In this document: piece by piece, positions 24,560 to 32,844 of the stretch
Position numbering within the stretch: position 1 is the first letter of the stretch
How the letters are laid out: each line of letters begins with the position of its first letter
Source of the DNA: Bacteroidota bacterium
GTDB lineage: Bacteria; Bacteroidota; Bacteroidia; Flavobacteriales_F; PHOS-HE28
Reading direction: 5' to 3'
Assembly (NCBI GenBank): GCA_014584605.1
Contig: JACTMO010000046.1
Coordinates: 1-37,516, forward strand
DNA length: 37,516 nucleotides
Position numbers and translations under genes: made by a program
Notes under the pieces: model-generated
Told to the model about the DNA's origin: nothing
Databases searched by the model: none
What the model saw: the letters and a program-made list of their open reading frames with translations, nothing else

Positions 24560-25668
24560 GGCAGGGAGCGGAAGTAGGTGGGGCCATGGCCCGGCAGCTC
24601 CTCCGGATGGAGCAGCGCCCGCAGGTCCGCGAGCAGCACATCGGGCTCCAGCATGGCCCGGCCGAACAGGTCGGCTTCAGCGGCGTTGGCCACGAACACG
24701 ATGCCGCGTTGGAAGGCGGGGCTCTCGAGCAAACGGCGGTCCACACCCGGCAGTTCCGACCTGCGATGCAGCTGGGGCACATCGGCCACCACACCCCAGA
24801 CCGTGCAGGCGTGCGCATCGGCCATCACCGTCTCCAGGGGCAGATCGATGTTGCCGACGGCATGGCGTCCGGCATGGCGGTAACGCGCACCGGCATCGGT
24901 CACCAGCCGGGCCATCAGGCTGTTGCCGGCGGGCACGCTCCAGGTGCCGCGCCACGCACTGCCCAGGAAGACCTCCGCCGCATCGGCATCCACGGGTCGC
25001 ACCAGGGCCCGGTAACGCGCGGCGATGGTCTTGAAGAGGCTGTCGGCCCGGCCGGAGGTGCCGGTGAGGGCGCCGAAGAACCGGATCCACTCGGCCCGGC
25101 CCAAGGGGTGCGGCTCCAGGTACTCGCACACGGGCACCAGCTGATGATGCCTTGTCACGCGGGCCGCCTCCCCCCCGAAGGGATGGTGGAGCACCAGGGC
25201 TTCCGGCAATGCGCTGAGCTGCTCTTGCCGGGCCCCATCGCCGTCGGCCAGGCCCAGCGTACGGCCGTCGGTCAGGGCCTGACGCAGGCCCGCATCGCGC
25301 TGCAGCTCGGGCCAAGCACAGGCCACCACGCGGGGCAGGGTGCCCAAGGCGGACAGGTAGGCCGTGTGGGTGGTGCTCAGCAACACCAGCCGCTCCTGGG
25401 CGGGGTCGATCACGGTCCACGGTCCGGCGCAAGGCCCCTGGGGCGGCGGCGCCGCAGCGCTCACCAGCATGCGCGCCAGGGTGTCGCCCTCGGCGCCGAG
25501 CACCAGCAACGCTTCGCCGGCAGGGCCCTGCCATCGTCGGAAGTGCGTGGCCGCTTCGTTGGTCCGTTCGACCCACCGTGCTTGCGCTGCAGGACCGTCC
25601 GCAGGGGGACCGGGCGTGGCGCAGGCGGATGCCAGGGCCAGGACGAGCAGGGCGGTGCCGTGCCTCAC
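24553..25668 (-). CDS. Periplasmic metal/cofactor receptor lipoprotein (BtuF-like)
   Basis: The product (371 aa) has a lipoprotein signal peptide (MRHGTALLVLALASACATPG, lipobox Cys16). The rest resembles helical-backbone ABC solute receptors for cobalamin, haem or siderophores: the VVACAWPELQRDAGLRQALT segment, EYLEPHPLGRAEWIRFFGAL, and FLGSAWRGTWSVPAGNSLMA with a long linking helix. No permease or ATPase gene is adjacent, so its transporter must be elsewhere. The start is GTG at 25668, overlapping the S41 gene stop (GTGA), so it follows that gene in one transcript. Ligand unknown. Confidence 0.75.
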   Translation of the reverse strand: MRHGTALLVLALASACATPGPPADGPAAQARWVERTNEAATHFRRWQGPAGEALLVLGAEGDTLARMLVSAAAPPPQGPCAGPWTVIDPAQERLVLLSTTHTAYLSALGTLPRVVACAWPELQRDAGLRQALTDGRTLGLADGDGARQEQLSALPEALVLHHPFGGEAARVTRHHQLVPVCEYLEPHPLGRAEWIRFFGALTGTSGRADSLFKTIAARYRALVRPVDADAAEVFLGSAWRGTWSVPAGNSLMARLVTDAGARYRHAGRHAVGNIDLPLETVMADAHACTVWGVVADVPQLHRRSELPGVDRRLLESPAFQRGIVFVANAAEADLFGRAMLEPDVLLADLRALLHPEELPGHGPTYFRSLPQ

Positions 25669-27152
25669 TGCAGTTCGAGGATCATCTCCATCAGGGCGTC
25701 GCGCAACAGATCGCGACCGGTGGCCAGGGCACGGGCATCCACGGCGAAGGCATGGTCGGGCTGTTCGCCCTGATCGGGCGCGCCCCGGGGCGTGCCTTCA
25801 TACACGTAGCGGATCAGGGGGATGTTGAAGACCAGCCCGACGTTGGGCGTGCGCAGTTGCAGGATCCTTCCGCCACAGCTGCTGATGCTGTTGGTCCCCA
25901 CCTCCTCGCCCACAATGGTCGCCCTGCCGGCCCGTCGGGCCATCATCACCAGGGCGGCGGCGGCCTCGCGCGTGAGCGCATCGCAGACCACGTACACCTT
26001 GCCGTCAAAGGCGTTGGACTTCGGCTCCAGGAGCTCCAGCCGGGGGTCGTCCGGGCGCAGGTGCAGGCGGCCGTGATCGCCCGGGAGGTAGTTGGCGTGC
26101 AGCGTGGCGAAGAACTCGGGCTGGGCCGTGCACAGACCGTAGTGCGTAGGCGGCGCCTGGGCCCTGATGGTCATGTCCTGCACCACCCGGTAGGGCTTCA
26201 GCGCATAGATGGAATGGATCAGCTCGGCCAGCGCCAGTTCCCCACCACCGGCGCCGCGCACATCGATCACCAGCACCCGGGACCGGTTGCGCTTGAGGTC
26301 GCGCCGCAGGTCCTCCACGAAGCGCTCGGGACGGATCCCGGCGTTCAGCAGGCTGTCGGTGTGCAGATCGCGAAGGTGGAGCCAGGTGCTGTGGTGGTCC
26401 GCATGGTGCGTGGCGCTCCACGGCAGCAGGGGGTCTTCGTCGGTGCGCACAAAGGCACGCACCTCTTCACCGGTGAGGCCCACGACCTGCTCGGTACGGG
26501 CCCGGCCGCCCGGAGGCTCGTAGGTGACGGTGAAGGTGCGCGAGCGGTCGAGGTGCCGGTACAGCAGGTACGGCAGATCGCGCTCCACCTTGCGGATGCG
26601 GGAGAGGGTGTCCCCGGCATCGGCAGGGAGCATGGACGCCAGGGTGTCGAGGATGGCGGCGGCCGATCGTCCGTTGATGGAAAGGATGCGGCTGCCCGAC
26701 GGGATGGTCCGGAAGCCCTTCAATTCCTCTTCCACGAAGAGGTCATGGCCCACGGCGCGAACGGCCAGTGGAAGGAGCGGGACCCGTTGGCGCAGGATGG
26801 ACTCCACGGCGGGGGGCAGCCCCACGGTGGTGTGCGCATCGGCGATGAGCTGCAGGACTGGGCTGACCAGATCGGCCACCTCGGCGGCGGTCAGGGGCAC
26901 CCGGGCCTTGGCGATGGCGTCGTCGATGGCGCGGTCGAGCGCGGCCTTGGTCACATGCCGATAGGGGTCGGCGTGGGCCTCATGCAGCGTGGTCCGCCAG
27001 ATCTCCAGGTCGGCCGCCACGCGCTCCGGATAGAACCGCTGCCCGTCCAGGGGGCCACGCTCCTGGGCGCACACCGGGACCGATGCGGCGATCAACAGCA
27101 ACAGCGGAAGGAGGCGGCGGAGCGGACCGTAGGTCGGCAGGCGGAAGATCAT
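25665..27152 (-). CDS. S41 family protease homologue, probably inactive
   Basis: The product (495 aa) has a signal peptide (about 8-29, ending PVCAQ) and an S41 C-terminal-processing-protease-like core: VLVIDVRGAGGGE (293-305), KVYVVCDALTREAAAALV (385-402) and RATIVGEEVG (410-419). Aligned without gaps to the usual TFSAAE block, the nucleophilic Ser is Glu396 (TREAAA). Peptidase function is therefore doubtful, and a binding role is possible. ATG 27152 is preferred over the open frame to 27239 because of the signal peptide. It is co-directional with the following receptor lipoprotein (GTGA overlap). Confidence 0.85.
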   Translation of the reverse strand: MIFRLPTYGPLRRLLPLLLLIAASVPVCAQERGPLDGQRFYPERVAADLEIWRTTLHEAHADPYRHVTKAALDRAIDDAIAKARVPLTAAEVADLVSPVLQLIADAHTTVGLPPAVESILRQRVPLLPLAVRAVGHDLFVEEELKGFRTIPSGSRILSINGRSAAAILDTLASMLPADAGDTLSRIRKVERDLPYLLYRHLDRSRTFTVTYEPPGGRARTEQVVGLTGEEVRAFVRTDEDPLLPWSATHHADHHSTWLHLRDLHTDSLLNAGIRPERFVEDLRRDLKRNRSRVLVIDVRGAGGGELALAELIHSIYALKPYRVVQDMTIRAQAPPTHYGLCTAQPEFFATLHANYLPGDHGRLHLRPDDPRLELLEPKSNAFDGKVYVVCDALTREAAAALVMMARRAGRATIVGEEVGTNSISSCGGRILQLRTPNVGLVFNIPLIRYVYEGTPRGAPDQGEQPDHAFAVDARALATGRDLLRDALMEMILELQ

Positions 27153-27195
27153 GCGGACTGAACTGCGAATATCGGGCCGTGGCGGGGGGTGAAAG

Positions 27196-27227
27196 ACATG
27201 GCCCCGGCCTTCCGGTCGGGGCCATGT
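27196..27227 (-). terminator. Strong terminator hairpin after pckA
   Basis: Arms ACATGGCCCCG and CGGGGCCATGT are exact complements (11 bp). Inner bases extend the stem to about 14 bp around a 4-base loop. On the minus strand it lies 20 bases after the pckA stop and is followed by a short CTTTC tail. No long U-tract is present, as is common in GC-rich Bacteroidota. Confidence 0.7.
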
Positions 27228-27246
27228 GCCTGCTGTCATGCCGCGC

Positions 27247-28860
27247 TCAGGCCTTCACGGCCGTGCGCGGGGCGGCGGCGAGCACTTCGGGCTCCACGCC
27301 GTCCTTGTACTTGGCGAAGTTGTCGTTGAAGGCCTGGGCCAGCTTCTCGGCGGTCTTGTCGTAGGCGGCCTTGTCCTTCCAGGTATTGCGCGGATCGAGC
27401 ACCTCGGCGGGCACGCCGGGGCATGCCGTGGGGAAGCTCACACCGAACACGGGGTGCTCCCCGTACGTGGCCTTGTCCAGTTCGCCGGAGAAGGCCGCGC
27501 CGATCATGGCCCGCGTGAACTTGAGCTTCATGCGTTCGCCCGTACCGTAGGCACCGCCACTCCAGCCGGTGTTCACCAGCCAGATGCGCACATCGTGCTG
27601 GCGCAGCTTCTCGCCCAGCATGGCGGCGTACTTGCCGGGGTGCAGGGCCAGGAAGGGGGCGCCGAAGCAGGCGCTGAAGACGGTCTTGGGCTCGGTGATC
27701 CCGGCCTCGGTGCCGGCCACCTTGGCGGTGTACCCGCTGATGAACCAGTACATGGCCTGCTGAGGCGTCAACCGGCTGATGGGAGGCAACACGCCGTAGG
27801 CATCGCAGGTCAGGAAGAAGATGTTGCGGGGGTGGCCGCCCATGCTCGGCACCGCGATGTTGGCGATGTGCTCGATGGGATAGCTGACCCGGGTGTTCTC
27901 GGTCTTGGTGCCGTCGCTGAAGTCCACCTTGGTGGTGCCCTCATGGAACACGATGTTCTCCAGCAGGGCCCCGAACTTGATGGCGTCCCAGATCTGGGGT
28001 TCCTTCTCGGCGCTGAGGTCGATGCACTTGGCGTAGCACCCACCCTCGAAGTTGAACACGCCGTTGGCGCTCCAACCGTGCTCGTCGTCGCCGATCAGGC
28101 GGCGGTCCGGGTCGGCGCTGAGGGTGGTCTTGCCCGTGCCGCTGAGGCCGAAGAACACGGCGGTGTCGCCCCCCTGGCCGATGTTGGCGCTGCAGTGCAT
28201 GCTCAGCACACCGCGCTCCTGGGGCAGCACGTAGTTGAGCACCGTGAAGATGCCTTTCTTGATCTCGCCGGTGTAGCCCGTGCCCCCGATGATGATCATC
28301 TTCCGGGTGAAGTTGATGATGGCGAAGTTGTGCTGGCGGGTGCCGTCGGTGGCGGGATCGGCGGTGAAGCCTGGGGCGCACACCACGTGCCACTCGGGGA
28401 CGAAGTCCTCGAGCTCTTCGGCGGTGGGCCGCAGGAACATGTTGCTGGCGAAGAGCGCACTGGTGGGATGCTCGGCGATCATGCGCAGGTTCAGGCGGTA
28501 GGCCGGATCGGCGCAGGCGGTGGCGTCCTTGATGTACACCTCCCGGTTCATGAGGTAGGCGCACATCTTGCCGTAGAGGGCGTCGAACTTGGCGGGGTCG
28601 AAGGCGATGTTGACGTCGCCCCACCACACGGTGTCCTGCGTCTTGGCGTCCTTCACGCAGAACTTGTCCTTGGGGCTGCGGCCGGTGAACTCCCCGGTGT
28701 CGATCGCCAGGGCGCCGCTGTCGGCGAACACGCCCTGGCCGTTGACGATGGCGTGCTCGATCAGTTCGGCGGGCTCGAGGTTCCAGTAGGCGTCGCCCAC
28801 AAGGCCCAGGCCGATGGTGGAGAGGTCCGCGTTCTTCGGTCGCTTGCCGAACTCGTTCAT
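27247..28860 (-). CDS. pckA: Phosphoenolpyruvate carboxykinase (ATP)
   Basis: The product (537 aa, normal length) converts oxaloacetate and ATP to phosphoenolpyruvate in gluconeogenesis. Visible motifs are TGRSPKDKF (59-67, substrate site), the kinase-1a loop FGLSGTGKTTLS (237-248), IGDDEHGW (256-263) and the C-terminal VNTGWSGGAYG block. ATG 28860 gives the expected MNEFGKRPKNADL start. The longer open frame upstream crosses the promoter and the DUF423 gene and is rejected. A near-ideal promoter (TTG, 23-base spacer, TACCTTTG) lies upstream, with a GC palindrome in the spacer, and a strong hairpin lies downstream, so the gene is probably monocistronic. Confidence 0.97.
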   Translation of the reverse strand: MNEFGKRPKNADLSTIGLGLVGDAYWNLEPAELIEHAIVNGQGVFADSGALAIDTGEFTGRSPKDKFCVKDAKTQDTVWWGDVNIAFDPAKFDALYGKMCAYLMNREVYIKDATACADPAYRLNLRMIAEHPTSALFASNMFLRPTAEELEDFVPEWHVVCAPGFTADPATDGTRQHNFAIINFTRKMIIIGGTGYTGEIKKGIFTVLNYVLPQERGVLSMHCSANIGQGGDTAVFFGLSGTGKTTLSADPDRRLIGDDEHGWSANGVFNFEGGCYAKCIDLSAEKEPQIWDAIKFGALLENIVFHEGTTKVDFSDGTKTENTRVSYPIEHIANIAVPSMGGHPRNIFFLTCDAYGVLPPISRLTPQQAMYWFISGYTAKVAGTEAGITEPKTVFSACFGAPFLALHPGKYAAMLGEKLRQHDVRIWLVNTGWSGGAYGTGERMKLKFTRAMIGAAFSGELDKATYGEHPVFGVSFPTACPGVPAEVLDPRNTWKDKAAYDKTAEKLAQAFNDNFAKYKDGVEPEVLAAAPRTAVKA

Positions 28861-28885
28861 GTCCTTTGAGGTTGGAATAGGGCCG

Positions 28886-28893
28886 CAAAGGTA
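28886..28893 (-). promoter_or_regulatory. Bacteroidetes-type -7 element for pckA
   Basis: The minus strand reads TACCTTTG, a perfect TAnnTTTG, 25 bases before the ATG. A -33 TTG lies 23 bases further upstream, within the accepted spacing range. Confidence 0.7.
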
Positions 28894-28900
28894 GAGGAAC

Positions 28901-28916
28901 GCCCCGGCGCCGGGGC
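28901..28916. promoter_or_regulatory. 16-base perfect palindrome in the pckA promoter spacer
   Basis: GCCCCGGC followed by GCCGGGGC, a perfect palindrome with no spacer. It lies between the -33 TTG and the -7 element of pckA and also just downstream of the DUF423 stop (28926). It could be an operator for carbon-source control of pckA, or a terminator for DUF423. With no spacer to form a loop and no U-tract, an operator is somewhat more attractive. Confidence 0.4.
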
Positions 28917-28925
28917 CAACATCCG

Positions 28926-29315
28926 TCAGTGCGCGCGACGGGCGGCCAACAGGACCAGCCCCCAGCCGGCGATGAAGCACAGGCCGCCCAAGGGGGTCAG
29001 GGGGCCCAGGAGCGGTGTAAGACCCTGGGTGCCAAGGGGCACACGCGTGGCCAGCAGGTACAGTGAGCCGCTGAAGGCCAGCACCCCGGCCAGCAACAGG
29101 GCCAGGGCAAGCCGCAAGGGGCGTTCGGGAAGCCGGCCGTGCAGGGCGGCCAGCAACAGCATCCCCAGCCCGTGGTAGAACTGGTACTCCACCCCGGTGC
29201 GCCATTGGGCGAGGGCCTCCGGAGCGAGCAAGCCGCGCAAGGCATGGGCGCCGAAGGCACCCAAGGCCACGGCGGTGGCGAGCACGGCGGCACCGAGGGT
29301 CAAGGAACGTCGCAT
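28926..29315 (-). CDS. DUF423 (YgdD-like) membrane protein
   Basis: The product (129 aa) has four predicted transmembrane segments and the family opening GAFGAHALRGLL followed by EYQFYHGLGMLL, near-diagnostic for DUF423. Function is unknown in this widespread family. A CACCTTTG -7 element lies 4 bases before its ATG, suggesting leaderless translation. The 3' end is 9 bases from the palindrome in the pckA promoter. Confidence 0.9.
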   Translation of the reverse strand: MRRSLTLGAAVLATAVALGAFGAHALRGLLAPEALAQWRTGVEYQFYHGLGMLLLAALHGRLPERPLRLALALLLAGVLAFSGSLYLLATRVPLGTQGLTPLLGPLTPLGGLCFIAGWGLVLLAARRAH

Positions 29316-29319
29316 GCCG

Positions 29320-29327
29320 CAAAGGTG
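29320..29327 (-). promoter_or_regulatory. Bacteroidetes-type -7 element for DUF423
   Basis: The minus strand reads CACCTTTG, one change from TAnnTTTG, 4 bases before the ATG at 29315. Confidence 0.5.
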
Positions 29328-29340
29328 GCAGGAAAAGCGA

Positions 29341-29365
29341 AGCCCCCCGGGACCGCCGGAGGGCT
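29341..29365 (-). terminator. Terminator after the small LPP20-type gene
   Basis: On the minus strand AGCCCTCCGG pairs with CCGGGGGGCT (one wobble) across 5 bases, followed by TCGCTTTTCC. It lies 24 bases after the stop at 29389, so it probably ends the envelope-module transcript and sits immediately upstream of the DUF423 promoter. Confidence 0.6.
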
Positions 29366-29388
29366 CACGCCCAAAGGATGTCCAAGGG

Positions 29389-29988
29389 TCAGCGCTCGTT
29401 CTTGAGCTTCTCCATCTCCTTGTCGAAGGTCTCCTTGAACTTCTCGTAGTCGTAGTCGATGCGAAGGCGCTCGTCCTGGCTGAGGCGCTCGTTGTACTCG
29501 CTGAGCAGGTCCTGGGCGCTGAGCTCGATGGCCAGGTAGCTCTTGTAGGTGTTCTGCGGGGTCTTGGTGAGCTTCTCGCAGATGGTGCGGGTGCCGCTGA
29601 GGCGCTGGTCGGTGACCTCGCGGGTGAGGCCCTCGAAGCGCTCGGCGATCTCCTCCTTGTTGTTGAGCTCGCGGCTGTTGACGTAGTTGTCCACCACGCG
29701 CTTCACGGCGGTGTTGATGTCGGCGGCCAGCTGTCCGCGGGCGGCGTTGAGGGCCTTGCTCTTGGCGGTCTGCTGGTCCATGCTCTCCCCTACGGCGTTG
29801 GCGCGGAAGAACTCCTTGTTGGTGAAGTACTCGGGGCCGGAGCAAAGCACCACCACCTCCACTTCGTTGGGGGGCGGCTGGGTGTTGGTCTCGGCGATCT
29901 TCTTCTTGGGCTTGCAGGAGGCCATGCCGGCGGCCAGCAGGGCTGCCGACAGCACGAAGGTGGCGGAACGTAGGGTCGGAGTGCTCAT
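29389..29988 (-). CDS. Small LPP20-type lipoprotein
   Basis: The product (199 aa) has a lipoprotein signal peptide with lipobox AGMASCKPKKK (Cys25), then an LPP20-like domain around FFRANAVGESMDQQTAKS, followed by ALNAARGQLAADI. The C-terminal third is charged and helical (YDYEKFKETFDKEMEKLKNE). LPP20 proteins are outer-membrane or periplasmic lipoproteins of mostly unknown role; FlgP of Vibrio is an example. It is the last gene of the DUF4476/CsgG/LPP20 set, 75 bases after its neighbour, and has its own sigma-54-type promoter (30025-30040). It is followed by a terminator. Confidence 0.8.
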   Translation of the reverse strand: MSTPTLRSATFVLSAALLAAGMASCKPKKKIAETNTQPPPNEVEVVVLCSGPEYFTNKEFFRANAVGESMDQQTAKSKALNAARGQLAADINTAVKRVVDNYVNSRELNNKEEIAERFEGLTREVTDQRLSGTRTICEKLTKTPQNTYKSYLAIELSAQDLLSEYNERLSQDERLRIDYDYEKFKETFDKEMEKLKNER

Positions 29989-30024
29989 GGTCGTCGACTT
30001 GGTTCGTGTCGTTGGGTACTGTTT

Positions 30025-30040
30025 TGCGAACGGCGTGCCA
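30025..30040 (-). promoter_or_regulatory. Candidate sigma-54 (RpoN) promoter for the small LPP20 gene
   Basis: The minus strand reads TGGCACGCCGTTCGCA. It matches TGGCACGnnnnTTGCW with one mismatch and has the correct 10-base interval between the GG and GC. The predicted start of transcription is about 30015, 27 bases before the ATG. The resemblance to the element at 33875-33890 makes chance less likely. Confidence 0.65.
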
Positions 30041-30063
30041 AACTTGCGGAATGCGCGCGTTTC

Positions 30064-31446
30064 CTACAAGATCGCAGCGATCAGCGCGGGCACCAGGTCC
30101 TTGCGGAGGTCCTGCGCACCTTTCTTGTAAGCCTCCAGGGCGGCCTTGTCATAGGCCAGCTGCACGCCCTTCACGCCCTGGCGGCCGGTCTGGTGCACGA
30201 GTTCGCCGGTTCGCCGGTCGGTACAGGTGAGGGTGAGGTCCAGGAAGGCGGTGTGGAAGCCGCTGGTGGCCCCTCCCTCGCGGGTGTCGGCGGCAAGCCG
30301 CAGCACCAGGTCGCTGTCGGCCTCGCGGTCGGTGAAGCGGAAGCCGCGGCGGGCGAGCTCTTCGCGCAGGGCGACGGCCAGGCCGGCCTGCGGCAGGGCG
30401 TTGCCGTAAGCGCGTTCATCGGCCTTCAACAGCACCCGGGGCAGGTGCAGGTCGATGGGCACGTGCAGCTCGGGCACGCTGAGCCCGGCGGTGAGGGCAC
30501 GTGCGGTGGCGGCATCTCCCACCCCGCCCATCAGGGCTTCCAGGTCCAGCCGCACCAGCAGTTCCGGGGCGTTGGCGTCCAGCGACACGCCTTCCACGTT
30601 CACGCGGGCATGACCGTCCGCATCGGTGCGTTTGGCCAGGCCCACCTTGCCGGTCGCGCCGGGATAGGCGGCCGTGAGGGGCACCTGGGCCATGTCGCGC
30701 TGGGCGGTGCCCGAGCCGTGGCGCGCCCGGATGAGCAGCTCGCGGCGATAACCGTTGGCGGGCTCCAGCACGCAGCGCTCCGGGAGGCTGGTGAGCGCAA
30801 GGCCGCCCGTGAGGCCCTGAAGCCCTGCGTACAGTTCGTTGGCCAGCACCACCTGGCGCCCGTCCACCTCCACACGGTCGGCCTCGCCCCAGTGGTCGCG
30901 CAAGGCCATCAGCGCCCGCAGCTCCAGATCGAAGGCGCCCGGAAGGTCGCCGGTGCCCAGCGCAGCGCGGCTGCGGGCGTGCAGGTCCGCGGCCTGGGCG
31001 ATGGCGGCGCTCTTCCGCTCGGCCTGCAGCCGGGCATGCTCGGCCTTGCTCAGGCGGTAATAGGTCCACAGTTCAGTCCCGCTGTCCCAGCTGTCCACCA
31101 GCTCAAAGCCTTCGATCTGCTGGCTGGTCCGGGTGCGCACGGTGCTCGTGTAGCTGTCGGTGAACGAGCCGCGGCTGTCCAGGGTGTAGAGCAGGCTGTT
31201 GCCTTCGACGGTGACGCTGATCTCGCTGGCCAGGTCGTTCAAGGCGTTCTGCTTGGCGGCCTCCTGGTGATCGGGCCGGCTCTTGGAGGCGATGCCGATG
31301 CCCACGTAGTAGTTGCCGGTCACCGGGCGGCTGTCCACCCAGGCCGGGCGCACGGCGGGGGACGGCGGTGGCGGCTGCTGCACCTGCTGGGCGGGTTTGC
31401 AGGCCCCCAACAGCAGCAGCACGGACCAGCTCAGAACGCGGTGCAT
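30064..31446 (-). CDS. Large LPP20-domain lipoprotein
   Basis: The product (460 aa) has a lipobox in LLLLGACKPAQQ (Cys16) and a Pro/Gln linker. An LPP20 domain (about 45-135) contains NYYVGIGIASKSRPDHQEAA, QNALNDLASEISVTVEG and the ELWTYYRLSKAEHARLQAE region. A second part (about 200-450) is beta-rich with a carboxypeptidase-like or CsgG-like flavour (GVKGVQLAYDKAALEAYKKG). The gene directly follows the CsgG-like gene with a 1-base stop/start overlap (TGATG), indicating translational coupling. It probably acts with CsgG at the outer membrane; the details are inferred. Confidence 0.8.
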   Translation of the reverse strand: MHRVLSWSVLLLLGACKPAQQVQQPPPPSPAVRPAWVDSRPVTGNYYVGIGIASKSRPDHQEAAKQNALNDLASEISVTVEGNSLLYTLDSRGSFTDSYTSTVRTRTSQQIEGFELVDSWDSGTELWTYYRLSKAEHARLQAERKSAAIAQAADLHARSRAALGTGDLPGAFDLELRALMALRDHWGEADRVEVDGRQVVLANELYAGLQGLTGGLALTSLPERCVLEPANGYRRELLIRARHGSGTAQRDMAQVPLTAAYPGATGKVGLAKRTDADGHARVNVEGVSLDANAPELLVRLDLEALMGGVGDAATARALTAGLSVPELHVPIDLHLPRVLLKADERAYGNALPQAGLAVALREELARRGFRFTDREADSDLVLRLAADTREGGATSGFHTAFLDLTLTCTDRRTGELVHQTGRQGVKGVQLAYDKAALEAYKKGAQDLRKDLVPALIAAIL

Positions 31447-32828
31447 CAGGGGAGTTTCTGGGCGAGATGGTCCACCACTTCGCGCGCGATGCGGTCGCCG
31501 GCCTTGCGCATGGCATCGTCCAGCAGGGTGGCCACCGGCTTCACCTCGCGCGGTGCGTTCAGCAGGGAGCGCAGGTCGCGCCGCGCCCGGTCGCTGGGGT
31601 CCAGCACGCCGTTGAGGCTGGGCAGCAGGGCATCGCGGTTGCCGGAATAGCTGGCGTAGTAGGCCTGGTCCTGTTCGCTCACGTCCACCACGTTGCTCAC
31701 CAGCACCTCGCCGGTCTCGAGGCTCACCAGCCGGAAGCTGAAGGAGGTCGTCACCAGGTTCTGCTGCAGGTGCTCGGTGTACTCCACGGGTTTGTACTTG
31801 GTCACCAGCACCGACTCACCGGTCTCGGGCACCTTCTGGCGCACACTGTAGGCCTCGAACCCCTTCTTGGTGCTGCTGCGCGGTTTGCCGGCCTCCTCGC
31901 GGTAGCTGATCAGGTCGCCCATCAGCACGGCCTTGGCGCCGATGAGGTTGCCCACCTGCACGGCGGTGGCCTGGTCCACCACGCCGCTGAGGCCCAGGCG
32001 CTGTTCCTCCAGGATGCGGTCCAGGTTCTCGCGGTCCACCACCTTCAGGAAGGGATCGCCCGAGCCGGTGATGCCGCTGACGGTACGCGCCTGCAGCCGC
32101 GCGGCCAGGTCGGTGCGCTTGCTGCTGCTGGCGAAGGGCAGCACGGCGATGGAGTACTGCCCCTTGGTGAGGGCCTCGGCGCGCAGGGCGGCGGCGTCCT
32201 TGTACGCGGGGTCCTTTTCCAGCACACGGCTCAATTGCGCGTAGGCGTGGCGGTAGCGCCCGCCCTCCAGGTCGGTCCGGGCGGCGCGGTACAGCGGTTC
32301 CATGTAGGCGATGCTCTGCAGGCTGCTGGCGTCCTTGTAGCCGGGCTCCAGCTTGGCGATGCGGGCGAAGGTGGCCTCGGCGGCCTGGAACTCCTGGCGC
32401 TCCAGCTGCCCCTGCCCCTGGGTGTAGAGGGACACGAGGTGCTCGCCCTTCACACGCTCGAACTCGCGCTGCTGGTGGTCGGGGATCTCGAGCACCACGC
32501 CCAGCCGGTTGGCGCGGTCGGCGTAGGCCTTGGCGTCCAGGTAGGTGTCCACGGCCTTGGCCAGGTCGCCGCTGCCGTTCACCTCGCGGAAGAAGGCGCC
32601 GAGCTTGTCGTTCAGCAGGCTCTGCCCCGCCTTCTTGAGGCCGATCTTGGCCTCCACGTTGCGCTGGTCGCGCTGCAGGGCCTGCAGGTACATGTCCGCC
32701 GCCTCCGCATAAAGCCCGGCCTCATCCAGCTTCAGTCCTTTCTTCACGAAGCTCCGCGCGCCGGAACAGCCCGCCCAGAGCGCGGCGGCGACGGCAAGCA
32801 CAAGGAGCGGGCGGCCCGGGGTTCCCAT
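31446..32828 (-). CDS. CsgG-like outer-membrane lipoprotein with N-terminal TPRs
   Basis: The product (460 aa) has a lipobox in AALWAGCSGAR (Cys21) and helical TPR-type repeats up to about 210 (AADMYLQALQRDQRNVEAK, YRHAYAQLSRVLEKDPAYKD). A CsgG/LpoB-like domain follows, with SIAVLPFASSSKRTDLAARL, VVDRENLDRILEEQRLGLSG and SFSFRLVSLETGEVLVSNVV. CsgG forms the curli secretion pore; LpoB-type relatives activate penicillin-binding proteins. No curlin genes are nearby. The gene starts 16 bases after the DUF4476 gene and overlaps the LPP20 gene by 1 base, so it belongs to one operon. Confidence 0.85.
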   Translation of the reverse strand: MGTPGRPLLVLAVAAALWAGCSGARSFVKKGLKLDEAGLYAEAADMYLQALQRDQRNVEAKIGLKKAGQSLLNDKLGAFFREVNGSGDLAKAVDTYLDAKAYADRANRLGVVLEIPDHQQREFERVKGEHLVSLYTQGQGQLERQEFQAAEATFARIAKLEPGYKDASSLQSIAYMEPLYRAARTDLEGGRYRHAYAQLSRVLEKDPAYKDAAALRAEALTKGQYSIAVLPFASSSKRTDLAARLQARTVSGITGSGDPFLKVVDRENLDRILEEQRLGLSGVVDQATAVQVGNLIGAKAVLMGDLISYREEAGKPRSSTKKGFEAYSVRQKVPETGESVLVTKYKPVEYTEHLQQNLVTTSFSFRLVSLETGEVLVSNVVDVSEQDQAYYASYSGNRDALLPSLNGVLDPSDRARRDLRSLLNAPREVKPVATLLDDAMRKAGDRIAREVVDHLAQKLP

Positions 32829-32844
32829 GGCGCTGGGCGGCTTT

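Noticed and set aside
25578-27161. 527-residue plus-strand open frame
   Set aside because: Antisense shadow of the S41-family gene.
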